The notes: generated from the letters alone by a model not told the origin. A stretch of 8,417 bases of DNA from Betaproteobacteria bacterium RBG_16_58_11 (GCA_001770235.1 MEQN01000011.1:373-8789), one strand, 5' to 3'; numbered from the stretch's first letter, positions 1 to 5,733 are shown. Translations and numbers: made by a program.

Positions 1-608
1 GCACGTCCAGCAGCCGTGCGACAACCGTTAAATTAGCTGCTTTCCCCTCGTTGTTCGGCGAGAATCGCCAACCCGCTAACCCTTATCTGCTATTGCCCAA
101 GGTGTCGTCCGAAAATCGGCTGTATATGCCGGTCGGCTACAGTGGCCCAGAGGTCATCGCTAGTGGAAGCAGTTTAATAATCCCAGATGCCACCCACTAC
201 CATCTTGGCGTGCTGCAATCCGCCATGCACATGGCCTGGATGCGTTACACCTGTGGGCGCTTGGAAAGTCGATATCAGTATTCAGTCAGTGTCGTCTACA
301 ACAACTTCCCCTGGCCCGACCAACCTACCGGCGCTCAGCGCGAGAAAATCGAAGCCGCCGCCCAAGCCGTGCTCGACGCCCGCGCACAATTCCCCGATGC
401 CACGCTCGCCGACCTCTACGACCCGCTCACCATGCCGCCCGCCCTGGTGAAAGCCCACCAAAAACTCGACGCGGCGGTGGACGCCGCCTACGGTAAAAAG
501 AGCTTCAAGAACGACGCCGAGCGCGTGGCATTTTTGTTCGAACTTTACCAAAAATACACATCGTTATTGCCGGCAACGGTAACCAAACGCATGCGTAAAC
601 CCAGCTAG
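1..608 (+). CDS. MmeI-like restriction enzyme/DNA methyltransferase, C-terminal part (5' end outside window)
   Basis: This is the C-terminal end of a single-chain restriction-modification protein of the MmeI/YeeA type (type IIG/IIL), in which one polypeptide carries nuclease, adenine-methyltransferase and target-recognition parts. The frame is open from base 3, so the gene begins upstream; the TTG at 51 is an internal Leu codon, not a start. The visible part matches the target-recognition and C-terminal helical regions of the family: a 'PSLFGENRQP' segment, then 'LLLPKVSSENRLYMPVGY', the 'SRYQYS' stretch, 'YNNFPWP', and a helical tail with 'LYDPLTMPPALVKAH', 'LDAAVDAAYG' and 'ERVAFLFELYQKY'. 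The nuclease and methyltransferase motifs would lie upstream and cannot be checked, so activity is unproven. The stop is TAG at 606-608. The protease gene follows 11 nt later on the same strand, suggesting co-transcription. Confidence 0.88.
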   Translation, partial: TSSSRATTVKLAAFPSLFGENRQPANPYLLLPKVSSENRLYMPVGYSGPEVIASGSSLIIPDATHYHLGVLQSAMHMAWMRYTCGRLESRYQYSVSVVYNNFPWPDQPTGAQREKIEAAAQAVLDARAQFPDATLADLYDPLTMPPALVKAHQKLDAAVDAAYGKKSFKNDAERVAFLFELYQKYTSLLPATVTKRMRKPS

Positions 609-619
609 GATTCGATTCG

Positions 620-1429
620 ATGCCCGTCCCGGCCAGGCAGCTTCTCTACACGTCAGCACGAATCGAGACCAGAAATTTGGATGGTAGTAGCGGCACGGGA
701 ACAAGTTTTGTGTTTAAAGACGCAGCGTCTCCTCCGGGGCAGCAACTCTTCCTGGTGTCGAACAAGCACGTCGTATCGGATGCTGAAAGCGGACTCATCT
801 ACTTTACCGAGCAAGGCCCGGATGGGCTGCCGATGTTAGGGAAGACATTTTTTCTTCGAAATGACGGTTTCGCTCAACAGTGGCATGGGCACCCTGATGA
901 ATCAGTCGATATCGCGGTTATGCCGCTTTCGTGGCAGCTTGAACTTATTGGTAAGGATGGTAAGAAAGCGTTCTTGCACCCCGTTTCCCTTGACGATGTC
1001 GCGTCACCAGACGTATTCGAAAATCTGGACGTTTCTGCACCAATCCTATTTGTGGGGTTTCCAAATGGGATGTTTGACGAAAAGCACTACCTGCCTATAG
1101 TGCGGCGCGGATATGTGGCCACCTCGCCTGATCTAGATTTTAATGGCGATCCAGTTTTCTTGATCGATGCCTCGGTGTTTCCAGGCTCTAGCGGCAGTCC
1201 GGTTTTCACCGTTGGCGACAGCCAGATTGGCGGAACTCCCGCCCTAAAGCTACTGGGCGTTATTTCAGCCGTGTACACGCAATCTACGGATGGTTGTATT
1301 TCCTGGAGGCCAGCTCCCACCAATCAAGTACCTATTCCCACGATCGAACAGATGATTGATCTTGGTGTTGTCTATAAAGTTAGATGCATCCGAGAAACTA
1401 TTACTCATTTCTGGAGGCAGATCGCGTAG
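620..1429 (+). CDS. Trypsin-like serine protease (Trypsin_2 type), R-M associated
   Basis: The 269-aa protein has a chymotrypsin-fold protease signature with all three catalytic positions: His50 in 'LVSNKHVV', Asp97 in 'ESVDIAVMPL' and Ser191 in 'FPGSSGSPVF'. 'GTGTSFVF' at residues 25-32 is the usual first strand, and 'LFVGFPNG' and 'LLGVISAVY' flank the barrel. It has no signal peptide and no clear PDZ or membrane segment, so it is probably cytoplasmic, unlike DegP-type proteases. The substrate is unknown. The ATG at 620 is preceded by AGGA (607-610), which overlaps the stop of the restriction enzyme gene, so translation is probably coupled. This placement suggests a defence-related role, perhaps acting on host or phage proteins, but that is inference. 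The TAG stop (1427-1429) lies inside the 81-bp repeat, so the last few residues may have been altered when the repeat arrived. The C-terminus otherwise looks complete. Confidence 0.85.
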   Translation: MPVPARQLLYTSARIETRNLDGSSGTGTSFVFKDAASPPGQQLFLVSNKHVVSDAESGLIYFTEQGPDGLPMLGKTFFLRNDGFAQQWHGHPDESVDIAVMPLSWQLELIGKDGKKAFLHPVSLDDVASPDVFENLDVSAPILFVGFPNGMFDEKHYLPIVRRGYVATSPDLDFNGDPVFLIDASVFPGSSGSPVFTVGDSQIGGTPALKLLGVISAVYTQSTDGCISWRPAPTNQVPIPTIEQMIDLGVVYKVRCIRETITHFWRQIA

Positions 1430-1503
1430 GTTGGGCTGAACTTGAGAAGCCCAACGCAATACCGCGTTATATGTTGGGCTTCCTTCGTCAGCCCAACCTA
1501 CGG
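1423..1503. repeat. REP-like 81-bp repeat, copy 1 (nested inverted repeats)
   Basis: This copy is 77/81 identical to the one at 3795-3875 and lies in the same orientation. A perfect 15-bp outer stem pairs 1425-1439 (CGTAGGTTGGGCTGA) with 1488-1502, and a perfect 10-bp inner stem pairs 1446-1455 (GAAGCCCAAC) with 1473-1482. The GTTGGGCT and AGCCCAAC words also allow two side-by-side hairpins instead of one long one. No transposase is present. The design resembles REP/BIME-type palindromes that sit at gene 3' ends. There is no T-run, so it is not a classical terminator, though it could protect mRNA 3' ends. Confidence 0.85.
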
Positions 1504-1563
1504 GCTGCGAAATTCTATCGAAGAAGGTAGTTCATCTAAGCGCATCTTTGGACGTCATCTACA

Positions 1564-1788
1564 TCAGGCTGGTGGTTGCATTGCAAAATAGACTCCTATA
1601 GCCAACAGGGCAGGAAGAATCATAAGCGCACTTCCAACCAGCGCCCTATACCAAAATTGAGAACCAATCGTTTTCGATATACCCAAGATGAGTAGTGTCA
1701 CTTGAAATAAGGCAGCGAAGTAAAATGGGGCGGGAAAATCACTATCAGCCATGACCGCCAATAGCCCTTCAAACGGAGTTAGCATCAT
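1564..1788 (-). CDS. Small two-TM membrane protein, possible truncated second immunity protein
   Basis: This is an unrecognised 74-aa protein, last in the PAAR-effector cassette. Two hydrophobic helices dominate: one around 'FYFAALFQVTLLILGI' and one around 'LVGSALMILPALLAIGVYF'. The second, with the 'YRA' just before it, aligns with the third helix of the 148-aa protein encoded upstream: 'RAxxxS', then I, P, LA and V occupy equivalent positions. A shared ancestor is therefore plausible, with this one reduced to the middle two helices. The open frame extends one codon further to a TTG at 1791. I chose the ATG at 1788; ATG at 1785 is equally possible. A weak GGA sits upstream. The gene lies 36-39 nt after the preceding stop and is probably on the same transcript. 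Its role as immunity protein is inferred from position only. Confidence 0.6.
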   Translation of the reverse strand: MMLTPFEGLLAVMADSDFPAPFYFAALFQVTLLILGISKTIGSQFWYRALVGSALMILPALLAIGVYFAMQPPA

Positions 1789-1827
1789 CAAATTTCCAAC
1801 GGTAAATCGGCAACATCTTCATATGGG

Positions 1828-2274
1828 CTAGCGCTGATTTTTAATGAGGCTGGTAAAGCTCAAAAGCTTGTGAAGCCCCACAACCCCAGCAATATAAATG
1901 TACCCAATAACAGAAGTTGAAATTGTTACAAGCAGGAGGGTCAATAGATCAAAGTTGTCGCGAATAGCAGCCGCTTTGTCGTAGTCCATAATTACCCATG
2001 CGGCAAGCGCGAATGGAATTATTGTGATTGGAGAGAGCCAGACGGCCCGCATAAAATGCTGGTGATTTTTATTCACCGTTGTCAGTGTGAACAATATGAT
2101 GAAAACGCAATAGGGTAACAGCCCAAGATAAAGCGGCAAGCCAAGATGCACACCAAATTCATCTTTCCGTTGAGGCATTGCCCACTCTGGGCCAAGCACT
2201 AACAAAATGGCCGCTACGGGAGCGAGAGACATTAGGCGGTAGTAGGATTTGTAATTCATGCCTATCTCAATCAC
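1828..2274 (-). CDS. Four-TM membrane protein, predicted immunity protein of the adjacent effector
   Basis: This is a 148-aa integral membrane protein of no family I recognise. About four hydrophobic segments are visible: residues 13-31 ('LMSLAPVAAILLVLG'), 44-66 ('LGLPLYLGLLPYCVFIILF'), 78-96 ('WLSPITIIPFALAAWVIM') and 109-134 ('LLTLLLVTISTSVIGYIYIAGVVG'). The start is GTG at 2274, overlapping the effector stop as GTGA and preceded by GGAG (2283-2286) at 8-nt spacing. The ATG at 2259 lacks a well-placed ribosome binding site. In T6SS modules the gene directly after the toxin is usually its immunity gene, and a membrane protein suits a toxin acting in the periplasm or on the envelope. That role is inference from order and coupling. 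Base composition is clearly AT-richer than the PAAR gene, in keeping with separate acquisition. Confidence 0.72.
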   Translation of the reverse strand: MIEIGMNYKSYYRLMSLAPVAAILLVLGPEWAMPQRKDEFGVHLGLPLYLGLLPYCVFIILFTLTTVNKNHQHFMRAVWLSPITIIPFALAAWVIMDYDKAAAIRDNFDLLTLLLVTISTSVIGYIYIAGVVGLHKLLSFTSLIKNQR

Positions 2275-3062
2275 TTGTTAAACTCCATGAAGTTCCACGC
2301 CCTACCTACAAACTGGTGTAAGAAGTCAGGTGAACTAAAGCCTGATCTAAGATTTTTGTAGCTCCATTTGTCGCCGTTTCTGGTATACAGCGCCTCACCA
2401 ATAATAGGCAGACCTTCATATCCTTGTGCTGCAGGGTTGGCAACAGAGTGATCCTTGCCGCCCCCCAATTTTTTGGATAACCAATATAGGACCCGATAGG
2501 GATACTTGTACTCCTGATTGCCTTGAATGACGCGAATTGTGCTGCCATCGTTTTGGATGACTACTTGTACGTGCCGTGCCGTATTTTTTTCATTCATCTG
2601 TGCGAGGAGGTCGCCCGGCATAACAGCATCGTTGTTTACTTGTTTAGTATTGCCAAGATTAAGCATATCCGGCGCACCAAAGGTCAACATAACCATCCCA
2701 CTGAACCCATACTTATTCGACGCATAGCGATCATGCTCGCCCGCATCGTAAAGCTCCATATTCCGGTAGGTGCGAACGCCCGTCGTCAGCTTTACAGGCA
2801 GCCCCTTGGTCGAGGCGTATTCGCACAAAACGCGAATCGCAAAATCTTCGCAGGTGAATTTGTTGCTGCGAATGTCGCCATCTTTGTTCCAATACTGTTC
2901 CTGGCGCAGCCGTTCGGCGATTCGTGGCACGCTTTGCCGAAAGTCGGCAATATCGGCAGCCTTCCATTTTTGGGTGGTCTTCCAAAAAACCTTTAGTTTC
3001 ACGACATGGGGGGCCGTGTCGGCCTTGGGCGTGAGCGGGGCATGGATGGTAACTGCGTTCAT
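2271..3062 (-). CDS. Predicted T6SS effector, papain-fold (NlpC/P60- or CHAP-like) amidase/peptidase
   Basis: The 263-aa protein follows a PAAR gene with an ATGA overlap. No family is named with certainty. The catalytic pattern of papain-fold peptidoglycan hydrolases is visible: Cys71 at the start of a helix ('KFTCEDFAIRVLCEYA'), then 'AVMPGDLLAQ' (residues 147-155), which resembles the PGD motif before the His strand, His164 in 'ARHVQVVIQNDG', and a polar third position around Gln180/Asn182 in 'IRVIQGNQ'. The spacing suits an NlpC/P60, CHAP or transglutaminase-like fold. There is no signal peptide, as expected for a protein loaded onto the T6SS spike. The likely target is cell-wall peptide stems or crosslinks, but an amide bond in a protein or other substrate is equally possible. 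Residues 200-263 ('PIIGEALYTRNGDKWSY' and following) lie beyond the core and are unassigned. Confidence 0.7.
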   Translation of the reverse strand: MNAVTIHAPLTPKADTAPHVVKLKVFWKTTQKWKAADIADFRQSVPRIAERLRQEQYWNKDGDIRSNKFTCEDFAIRVLCEYASTKGLPVKLTTGVRTYRNMELYDAGEHDRYASNKYGFSGMVMLTFGAPDMLNLGNTKQVNNDAVMPGDLLAQMNEKNTARHVQVVIQNDGSTIRVIQGNQEYKYPYRVLYWLSKKLGGGKDHSVANPAAQGYEGLPIIGEALYTRNGDKWSYKNLRSGFSSPDFLHQFVGRAWNFMEFNK

Positions 3063-3598
3063 ACATTCGCCTCTTGAAACAAGACCAGGGTAGCGGTCTC
3101 GCCGTCGTTACCGGATACCAGCGGTGATTTACCCGCCCCATCGGTTTTAATCGTGGCGGCTTGCTTGTTTGGCGCGGCCAAATCTACGGCTATGCCATCC
3201 ACGGGGCGGCCATCCTGATCGATCAACTGAAACTGTCTGTCGAAATCGCGCAGATCGGCGGAACGCCCCGCCTCCCCGGCGAAGCCGCTGATAGCGCCAG
3301 CCGTGCCACCACTCGCCGCTCCCTCGCCCTCAAAACTGCGTGTCAATTCGCCGCACGATGAGATAAGCTCAGCCCCGCACGATGTTTTGCTGATTCCTTG
3401 CAGCGCAACCGAACGGCCATCTATTTTCCAATGCGGGTCGCCGCCGACAATTTGGCAATTGCCGTGGCCTTTGATCGGGCAGGTGCAGGAATCGCCCTCG
3501 CGCGCGACATTTTTACCCATGATTTTGTAATTACCTGCAGCGCTTACTACTTCGCCGCCGTGCGTGGTTTTATCGCCCAATCGAATTACACGAAACAT
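3059..3598 (-). CDS. PAAR-domain T6SS spike-tip protein with C-terminal beta domain
   Basis: PAAR proteins cap the VgrG spike of type VI secretion systems and carry effectors. In this 179-aa protein, residues 1 to about 85 form the PAAR fold: 'RLGDKTTHGGEVVSA' and 'ALQGISKTSCGAELIS' are characteristic, and His13, Cys38, Cys40, His45 and Cys48 are candidate metal ligands. A Gly/Ala/Ser-rich linker (91-113) joins a small beta domain (about 117-178, 'FDRQFQLIDQDGRPVDGI', 'TIKTDGAGKSPLV') of the kind seen after PAAR and VgrG modules, probably an effector dock. The start is the ATG at 3598, because TAAGGAG (within 3605-3612) lies 7 nt upstream; the frame continues to 3757 but that extension has no ribosome binding site or conserved sequence. 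The stop overlaps the effector start (ATGA). No T6SS core genes are in the window, so this is an orphan module. Confidence 0.88.
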   Translation of the reverse strand: MFRVIRLGDKTTHGGEVVSAAGNYKIMGKNVAREGDSCTCPIKGHGNCQIVGGDPHWKIDGRSVALQGISKTSCGAELISSCGELTRSFEGEGAASGGTAGAISGFAGEAGRSADLRDFDRQFQLIDQDGRPVDGIAVDLAAPNKQAATIKTDGAGKSPLVSGNDGETATLVLFQEANV

Positions 3599-3604
3599 GT
3601 TGAA

Positions 3605-3612
3605 TCTCCTTA
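3605..3612 (-). promoter_or_regulatory. Ribosome binding site of the PAAR gene
   Basis: On the minus strand this reads TAAGGAGA, a near-perfect Shine-Dalgarno, 7 nt before the ATG at 3598. It settles the start and excludes the longer open frame. Confidence 0.85.
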
Positions 3613-3665
3613 AGATAAATATGGGGGAGGTTGTCACTGCCGCCATTGGTCTAAATGACGGGCGC

Positions 3666-3694
3666 ATTATGCCTTTGTTCTTGAGCCAGGGCAA
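3666..3694 (-). promoter_or_regulatory. Predicted sigma70-type promoter of the PAAR-effector cassette
   Basis: On the minus strand, TTGCCC (3689-3694, 4/6 to the -35 consensus) is followed after exactly 17 nt by CATAAT (3666-3671, 5/6 to the -10 consensus). Transcription would begin near 3659, giving a leader of about 60 nt to the PAAR start. No operator is obvious. The cassette therefore seems to carry its own promoter instead of depending on a T6SS operon. Confidence 0.55.
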
Positions 3695-3794
3695 ATTGAA
3701 GGCGATATCGCCATGGAAAACTGGAATCTGACCGGGCGCATTTTCCCGGACGGGCATTGGTCGCCGCAGCGAATGGCTTGCCTATTCGAGAGGC

Positions 3795-3875
3795 CGCGTA
3801 GGTTGGGCTGAACATGTGAAGCCCAACGCAAGGCCGCGTTATATGTTGGGCTTCCTTCGTCAGCCCAACCTACGG
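3795..3875. repeat. REP-like 81-bp repeat, copy 2
   Basis: This is the same element as 1423-1503, in direct orientation, with four substitutions (two near 3814-3816, two at 3832-3833). The same 15-bp outer and 10-bp inner stems are preserved, and the substitutions fall in loops between them, which suggests the pairing is maintained. It ends 6 nt beyond the stop codon of the PIN-like toxin gene, which is again a gene 3' end. Together with copy 1 it brackets the PAAR-effector-immunity cassette. Confidence 0.85.
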
Positions 3876-3881
3876 ACTGAC

Positions 3882-4322
3882 CTAGAGTTTGATCTGGCTG
3901 ATTGTGCCGGCAAGCGTAACCGAGAACATTGCCGGCGGTTTCGTGGCTTGTGCCTTGCGGATGAGCTTGGGGTAAAGGCGGCTCACTAACGCGGCAGTAT
4001 CGGCGGCTGAGGCGTCTCCTGCGGTCAGTACGAAGACGATCACGCCGCTATCTCGGAATGCTTGTAGTTCATTAGGTCGGCGGCGGATATTTTTGTCACG
4101 AGTCAGCACAACCCAGCGCCGTTTTCCAGCTTCCTTGAGCCACACGTCATCGGGGGTATTTTGCGGGAAGTGCTGGTTTAGCGCGACGAATGGCGCGCCA
4201 AGTTCGGTTAATGCTTCGCCCAGCCGGTGGCTCCAGGCACAAATGTCGATGAAGAGTGTCGGAGCGTCAGGCGGTACGACGCTGTTCGAACCGGAGCGCT
4301 TCTTCGATTTCTTTTTCGTCAA
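3882..4322 (-). CDS. PIN-like toxin, VapC45-type
   Basis: This 146-aa protein resembles the PIN-like domain of VapC45-family toxins, which are predicted ribonucleases. After a basic, probably disordered N-terminus (residues 1-20), 'TLFIDICAW' brings the first acidic metal ligand (Asp26). Glu36/Glu40 in 'RLGEALTELGAPF', Asp58/Asp59 before 'VWLKEAG' and Asp76 in 'VVLTRDKNIRRRP' are further candidates. 'GVIVFVLTAG' is the fifth strand. The partner antitoxin gene lies directly upstream and overlaps by 56 nt. The only available start before the domain is a TTG at 4322 with no clear Shine-Dalgarno, so translation probably depends on ribosomes translating the antitoxin, keeping toxin yield low. RNA target unknown. 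Confidence 0.8.
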   Translation of the reverse strand: MTKKKSKKRSGSNSVVPPDAPTLFIDICAWSHRLGEALTELGAPFVALNQHFPQNTPDDVWLKEAGKRRWVVLTRDKNIRRRPNELQAFRDSGVIVFVLTAGDASAADTAALVSRLYPKLIRKAQATKPPAMFSVTLAGTISQIKL

Positions 4323-4980
4323 CGCCGTAGTCTTTCGCCATTTCCGCCATGGAGTCGCCCGCGCGGAATCGACCCACGATTACATCGGTACGAACCGCCA
4401 CACTGGAAAGTACCGGGCGCCCAAACGACAAGCGCGGATCGATGACGATGGCTTTGGGTTGTTCCTTGGGGCCGTCGGATGTGCGGCTGAACGGAAACAG
4501 TCGAATGGGTGCGCCCTTGCGGTCGCGTTCGATGCGGGCCAAGGCCAGTTCGAAATCTCCACGTAGCGCTTCTTGCCCTTGTCGCGAAACATTCAGCAGG
4601 TGGGAGGCGTGTTTCACGAAAAGATCGATACCGTTGGTGTGAAACTGCCGGTCAATCAGCGGCCTGTCCGCGTCTAATTTCGAGCGCAGGTAGGTCATGC
4701 TTTCGCGTACTTTGGGTAATGAAATCTTGTGATGCCGGCGGATGGCGGAGAGCACGTGCAGCTCGCACAGATTGGCGAAGGAGAGCAACTTGCCCTTCAT
4801 GTCGGCGGGCTGTATTACGGGTTCGAAACGCTTAGGCGCGCCCGTTGCCGAGCGGTAATTTTGGCCGAAACACCATGCCCGTATCGTGTTCACGGAGATG
4901 TTGAGAATGCACGCGGCTTCGCTGGCGGAATAAGCAGGGGTATCGAAAACGGATGCTCGCTTGTCGCTGGGGTGAGTCAT
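4267..4980 (-). CDS. VapB45-type antitoxin: HTH plus DUF433
   Basis: The 237-aa protein has two recognisable parts. Residues 16-60 form a MerR-like or excisionase-like helix-turn-helix ('YSASEAACILNISVNTIRAW'), expected to bind the operon's own promoter. Residues 176-234 are a DUF433 domain ('IVIDPRLSFGRPVL', 'DSMAEMAKDYGVDEKEIEEA'), the part that contacts PIN-like toxins in this family. The middle (about 65-150) is helical. Fusion of DNA-binding and DUF433 parts followed by a PIN-like protein is the arrangement of the mycobacterial VapB45/VapC45 pair. The ATG at 4980 is taken as start; the ribosome binding site is weak. The gene starts 60 nt downstream of the stop of the 135-aa gene, so the two may share a transcript or the antitoxin may have its own promoter in that gap. 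Confidence 0.82.
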   Translation of the reverse strand: MTHPSDKRASVFDTPAYSASEAACILNISVNTIRAWCFGQNYRSATGAPKRFEPVIQPADMKGKLLSFANLCELHVLSAIRRHHKISLPKVRESMTYLRSKLDADRPLIDRQFHTNGIDLFVKHASHLLNVSRQGQEALRGDFELALARIERDRKGAPIRLFPFSRTSDGPKEQPKAIVIDPRLSFGRPVLSSVAVRTDVIVGRFRAGDSMAEMAKDYGVDEKEIEEALRFEQRRTA

Positions 4981-5040
4981 GCGCGAATGGTAACTGGAAC
5001 ACCTTGTTATTGGAAGTAATTGCGGTGAGTTAGGGCCGGG

Positions 5041-5448
5041 TTACTTATCCGAATTCTTATAGCCAAACTCACCCACCCACTCGCCCTTCTTGTTGTCAAT
5101 GCTTAGCCAATGCGGAACGACATTGCTACGCCGCACGATAGGAAAATCAACAAGGGGCGATTTGCCATGCACTTCCCCTACGTCACAGCGTTGACTCATG
5201 ACCGGCCGGAACCGGATAGATAATCGGTCCGTAACCGTAGTGGCGGCGGGCGCGGCGTCTGCTTCATAAAAACGCACCCGCATTCGAATCAAGCAGGAAA
5301 AATAAAGCTCCATTTCTGCTACTAAAGGCGTTACCCGCGCGGCTAGTGCACGCTTTGCGGCGTTACTCAATAAAACCCGCACCCGCCTTCCTTCCAGGGT
5401 GGCATACAGCGTGGCGTTATCGGGTTGCGATCGTGGCGATGAGAACAT
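5041..5448 (-). CDS. Conserved-looking hypothetical protein, 135 aa
   Basis: I do not recognise this family. The N-terminal half is basic and probably alpha/beta ('LYATLEGRRVRVLLSNAAKR', then 'VAEMELYFSCLIRMRVRFYE', residues 14-64). The second half is beta-rich and ends in a polar tail ('EWVGEFGYKNSDK'). Cys52 and Cys88 are the only cysteines. There is no signal peptide or membrane helix. The start at ATG 5448 is well supported by AGGAGAG (5456-5462) 7 nt upstream. It precedes the toxin-antitoxin genes on the same strand with a 60-nt gap and could be a third member of that operon or a neighbour with an unrelated job. Confidence 0.72.
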   Translation of the reverse strand: MFSSPRSQPDNATLYATLEGRRVRVLLSNAAKRALAARVTPLVAEMELYFSCLIRMRVRFYEADAAPAATTVTDRLSIRFRPVMSQRCDVGEVHGKSPLVDFPIVRRSNVVPHWLSIDNKKGEWVGEFGYKNSDK

Positions 5449-5733
5449 GGCTTCACTCTCCTGTGATGCGTGCTATGGGGGGGGGAAAGGCTTAATCGCA
5501 AAAGTATACAGACTGGCGTTCAATCGCGACCCTGAGCGTTTTAGAAATTTTATTTTTATAAAGCATGAGTATATTGGCCAGATGTTTGTCGAAATTTTTT
5601 ACACAAAATACAAAAGCATGTTAACTATCATCGCGCATGATTTTGTAACTTATTATTTATAAAGATATTGTTGATTTGTGGTATGATTTATGCATATTGT
5701 TTGTTGACTAAACTTGAGTAAGGAAGAAAGCAA
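5449..5733. promoter_or_regulatory. AT-rich divergent intergenic region with a G9 tract
   Basis: This 285-nt gap separates divergent genes. Toward the minus-strand gene there is a TATACT -10-like box (5503-5508) without a good -35, then nine consecutive Gs (5477-5485; C on the transcribed strand) in what would be the 5' leader, then the ribosome binding site. Toward the (+) PEP-CTERM gene the DNA is very AT-rich. A TATGAT -10-like box lies at 5682-5687 without a matching -35. A weak sigma54-like pair (TGGCCAG at 5575-5581, TTG at 5586-5588) has GT where -12 GC is expected. Two similar words, TTTTTATAAAG (5553-5563) and TATTTATAAAG (5654-5664), might be binding sites. No gene is visible here. 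Confidence 0.45.

Noticed and set aside
1423..1503. CRISPR-like array or IS element at the 81-bp repeats
   Set aside because: There are only two copies 2.4 kb apart, no regular spacers and no transposase. The structure is that of REP-like palindromes.
2523..2996. A 157-codon + strand frame opposite the effector gene
   Set aside because: It is antisense to the effector, whose catalytic motifs, ribosome binding and stop/start overlaps support the minus strand. The antisense protein shows no recognisable pattern.
3599..3757. Longer N-terminus for the PAAR protein (start at 3757)
   Set aside because: There is no ribosome binding site at 3757. PAAR homology begins exactly at the ATG at 3598, which has a strong Shine-Dalgarno, and the extension covers the predicted promoter.
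4093..4566. A 157-codon + strand frame across the toxin-antitoxin genes
   Set aside because: It is a shadow of the overlapping DUF433 antitoxin and PIN-like toxin genes, which have recognisable domains on the minus strand.
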